A stretch of DNA of 64,000 nt. Origin: Streptomyces luteolus. Lineage in GTDB: Bacteria > Actinomycetota > Actinomycetes > Streptomycetales > Streptomycetaceae. The notes under the pieces were generated by a model. It was given only the letters and a program-made list of their open reading frames with translations. It searched no databases and was not told the origin of the DNA. This document shows, piece by piece, positions 62,784-64,000 of the stretch; position 1 is the first letter of the stretch; each line of letters starts with the position of its first letter. The stretch lies in assembly GCF_029968015.1 (NCBI RefSeq), contig NZ_JASCIS010000007.1:176725-240724 (forward strand), written 5' to 3'. The translations under genes were made by a program, and so were the position numbers.

Positions 62784-63983
62784 ATGCGATCCATACGTCC
62801 GGCGCTCGCCGCGGCCTCGCTCGCCGTGGCCCTGGCCCTGACCGCCACCGCCTGCGATTCGGGCGGCGACCCCAAGGCCGACGCCAAGCCCACCGACTCC
62901 GCCGCGAAGGAGGGCGGTTCGGGCGCGGACGAGGCCCAGCTTCCGGACGACCTCGACGGCATCGCCGACCGGCTCAAGGAGCACGGCATCGACGTCGACA
63001 AGTGGAAGGACGGCGAGTGGAAGAACTGGGACAAGGACAAGTGGCTGCGTGAGGCGAAGGACTTTGCCAACCCGGTCATCGAGGGTCTGTGGGACGCGGA
63101 CCGGATGAAGACCGCGAAGTCCCCCAGCCAGACCATCTCCAGCAAGGCCGCCGCGAGCAACGAGGGCGTCACCGACCCCGAGCCGCGCCCGGTCCGCGCC
63201 GAGCCGGAGCGCACGCCGTACTACAAGTACGCGGCGCCGGTCGGCAAGATCTTCTTCGACACCCCCGAGGGCACCGCGGTCTGCTCCGGCACCGTCGTGA
63301 AGGACCCGCGCAACCCCGGCAAGTCCAACCTCGTGTGGACCGCGGGCCACTGCGTGCACGCCGGCCAGAAGGGCGGCTGGTACCGGAACATCGTCTTCAC
63401 CCCGGCCTACAACCACAAGGGCCTCTCCGCCCGCGCCCTGGAGAGCGCAGGCCCGCAGGACCGCGCCCCGTACGGCCAGTTCTGGGCGGACTGGATCTCC
63501 ACCTCCAACGAGTGGATCGACGGCACCACGGCCCAGGACGCCGAGAGCGGCTCGTACGAGTACGACTACGCGGTGCTGCACGTGAAGCCGGAGCGCGGCA
63601 CCAAGTCCCTGGAGGAGACCGTCGGCGCGGCGCTGCCCGTGGACTTCTCCTCGCCGTCCCCCAAGTCCGTGGACGCGATGGGTGCTTGGGGCTACCCGCA
63701 GGCTCCGCCGTACGACGGTGCGCTGATGCACAAGTGTGTCGACCGGCCCGGCCGGCTCTCGCTGACCCCGTCCTCGCCGACGATGTACCGCATCGGCTGC
63801 ACCATGACCGCGGGCTCCTCCGGCGGCGGCTGGTTCCGTGAGATTGGCGGCGGCAAGCTCGCCCTGGTCTCCAACACCTCGATCGGCCCGGCCGGTTCGA
63901 ACGGCTGGCTCGCGGGGCCGCAGCTGGGCGACGGCGCGAAGCGCGTCTTCGACACGATGAGCGAGAAGTACGGCAGCCAGTAG
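62784..63983 (+). CDS. Lipoprotein serine protease (V8/trypsin-like), second paralogue
   Basis: A 399-residue paralogue of the preceding gene, sharing the lipobox (LTATAC), the HGIDVDKW ... KNWDKDKWLREA segment and the triad His in TAGHCVHAG, Asp in YDYAVL, Ser in TAGSSGGGW. The GIDVDKW segment is almost identical while the linker after it diverges, suggesting tandem duplication with a conserved propeptide or binding region. The ATG at 62784 follows GGGGG. Both are probably surface proteases. Confidence 0.88.
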   Translation: MRSIRPALAAASLAVALALTATACDSGGDPKADAKPTDSAAKEGGSGADEAQLPDDLDGIADRLKEHGIDVDKWKDGEWKNWDKDKWLREAKDFANPVIEGLWDADRMKTAKSPSQTISSKAAASNEGVTDPEPRPVRAEPERTPYYKYAAPVGKIFFDTPEGTAVCSGTVVKDPRNPGKSNLVWTAGHCVHAGQKGGWYRNIVFTPAYNHKGLSARALESAGPQDRAPYGQFWADWISTSNEWIDGTTAQDAESGSYEYDYAVLHVKPERGTKSLEETVGAALPVDFSSPSPKSVDAMGAWGYPQAPPYDGALMHKCVDRPGRLSLTPSSPTMYRIGCTMTAGSSGGGWFREIGGGKLALVSNTSIGPAGSNGWLAGPQLGDGAKRVFDTMSEKYGSQ

Positions 63984-64000
63984 GCGCGTACGACACGCAA

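Overview
The window is chromosomal DNA from a Streptomyces-type actinomycete. It has very high GC, many GTG and TTG starts, GTGA/ATGA gene overlaps, and the neighbourhood parC ... citrate-type two-component system/symporter ... parE - hrdB - whiH ... nrdRJ - lexA - dinG. From memory this matches the gene order around SCO5799-SCO5838 of S. coelicolor, so most of the window is conserved core chromosome. No rRNA, tRNA or CRISPR was seen.

Layout. 0.1-8.3 kb: an M16 peptidase pair (one member without its zinc motif), parC, a CobW-type metal GTPase, and two small Streptomyces proteins. 8.4-10.7 kb: a LacI regulator with a 12-bp inverted repeat at its start, diverging from a sucraseferredoxin-like protein that has an iron-box-like operator. 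10.7-15.3 kb: a CitA/CitB-type sensor and regulator facing an SSS-family symporter with its DUF485 partner. 15.6-25.9 kb: parE, a small zinc-ribbon-like protein, a secreted trypsin-like protease, the principal sigma factor HrdB, the sporulation regulator WhiH behind a sigma-WhiG-like promoter, an ABC fusion protein whose ATPase motifs are all degenerate, and a Nudix/NrtR-like regulator.

26.0-37.5 kb is accessory. It is a Tn7-like transposon (tnsA, tnsB, tnsC, tniQ) inserted between core genes. tnsA, tnsB and tnsC together carry about eight single-base frame breaks, and TniQ has apparently lost its zinc-binding middle, so the element looks immobile. Related short repeats lie in inverted orientation at about 26.03-26.07 kb and 37.43-37.48 kb. 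They bracket the transposition genes and an intact cargo: a 799-residue 2-oxoglutarate/Fe(II)-oxygenase-domain protein, and an 874-residue fusion of a primase-like domain, an SF2 helicase and an Lsr2-like DNA-binding tail. This cargo is the best candidate for an undescribed conflict or defence system.

37.5-50.2 kb returns to core or strain-level genes: a DUF4192 protein, a RecQ helicase fused to a phosphoribosyltransferase-like domain, two proteins of unknown function, RNase HII, an ADP-ribosylglycohydrolase, an ECF41-type sigma factor with its oxidoreductase partner and a matching promoter, a histidine phosphatase, a DUF4937 protein and TerD. 50.2-57.4 kb is the DNA-precursor and SOS block: nrdR-nrdJ with tandem NrdR-box-like sites, lexA with an SOS box, and a DinG-type helicase. 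57.4-60.8 kb is a compact siderophore locus (diaminobutyrate aminotransferase plus an IucA/IucC synthetase). 61.3-64.0 kb holds two paralogous lipoprotein serine proteases.

Short in-frame or intergenic tandem repeats are unusually frequent: 10 bp at the parC stop, 28 bp at the symporter end, 24 bp in the siderophore synthetase, 15 bp in the aminotransferase, and 6-bp arrays elsewhere.
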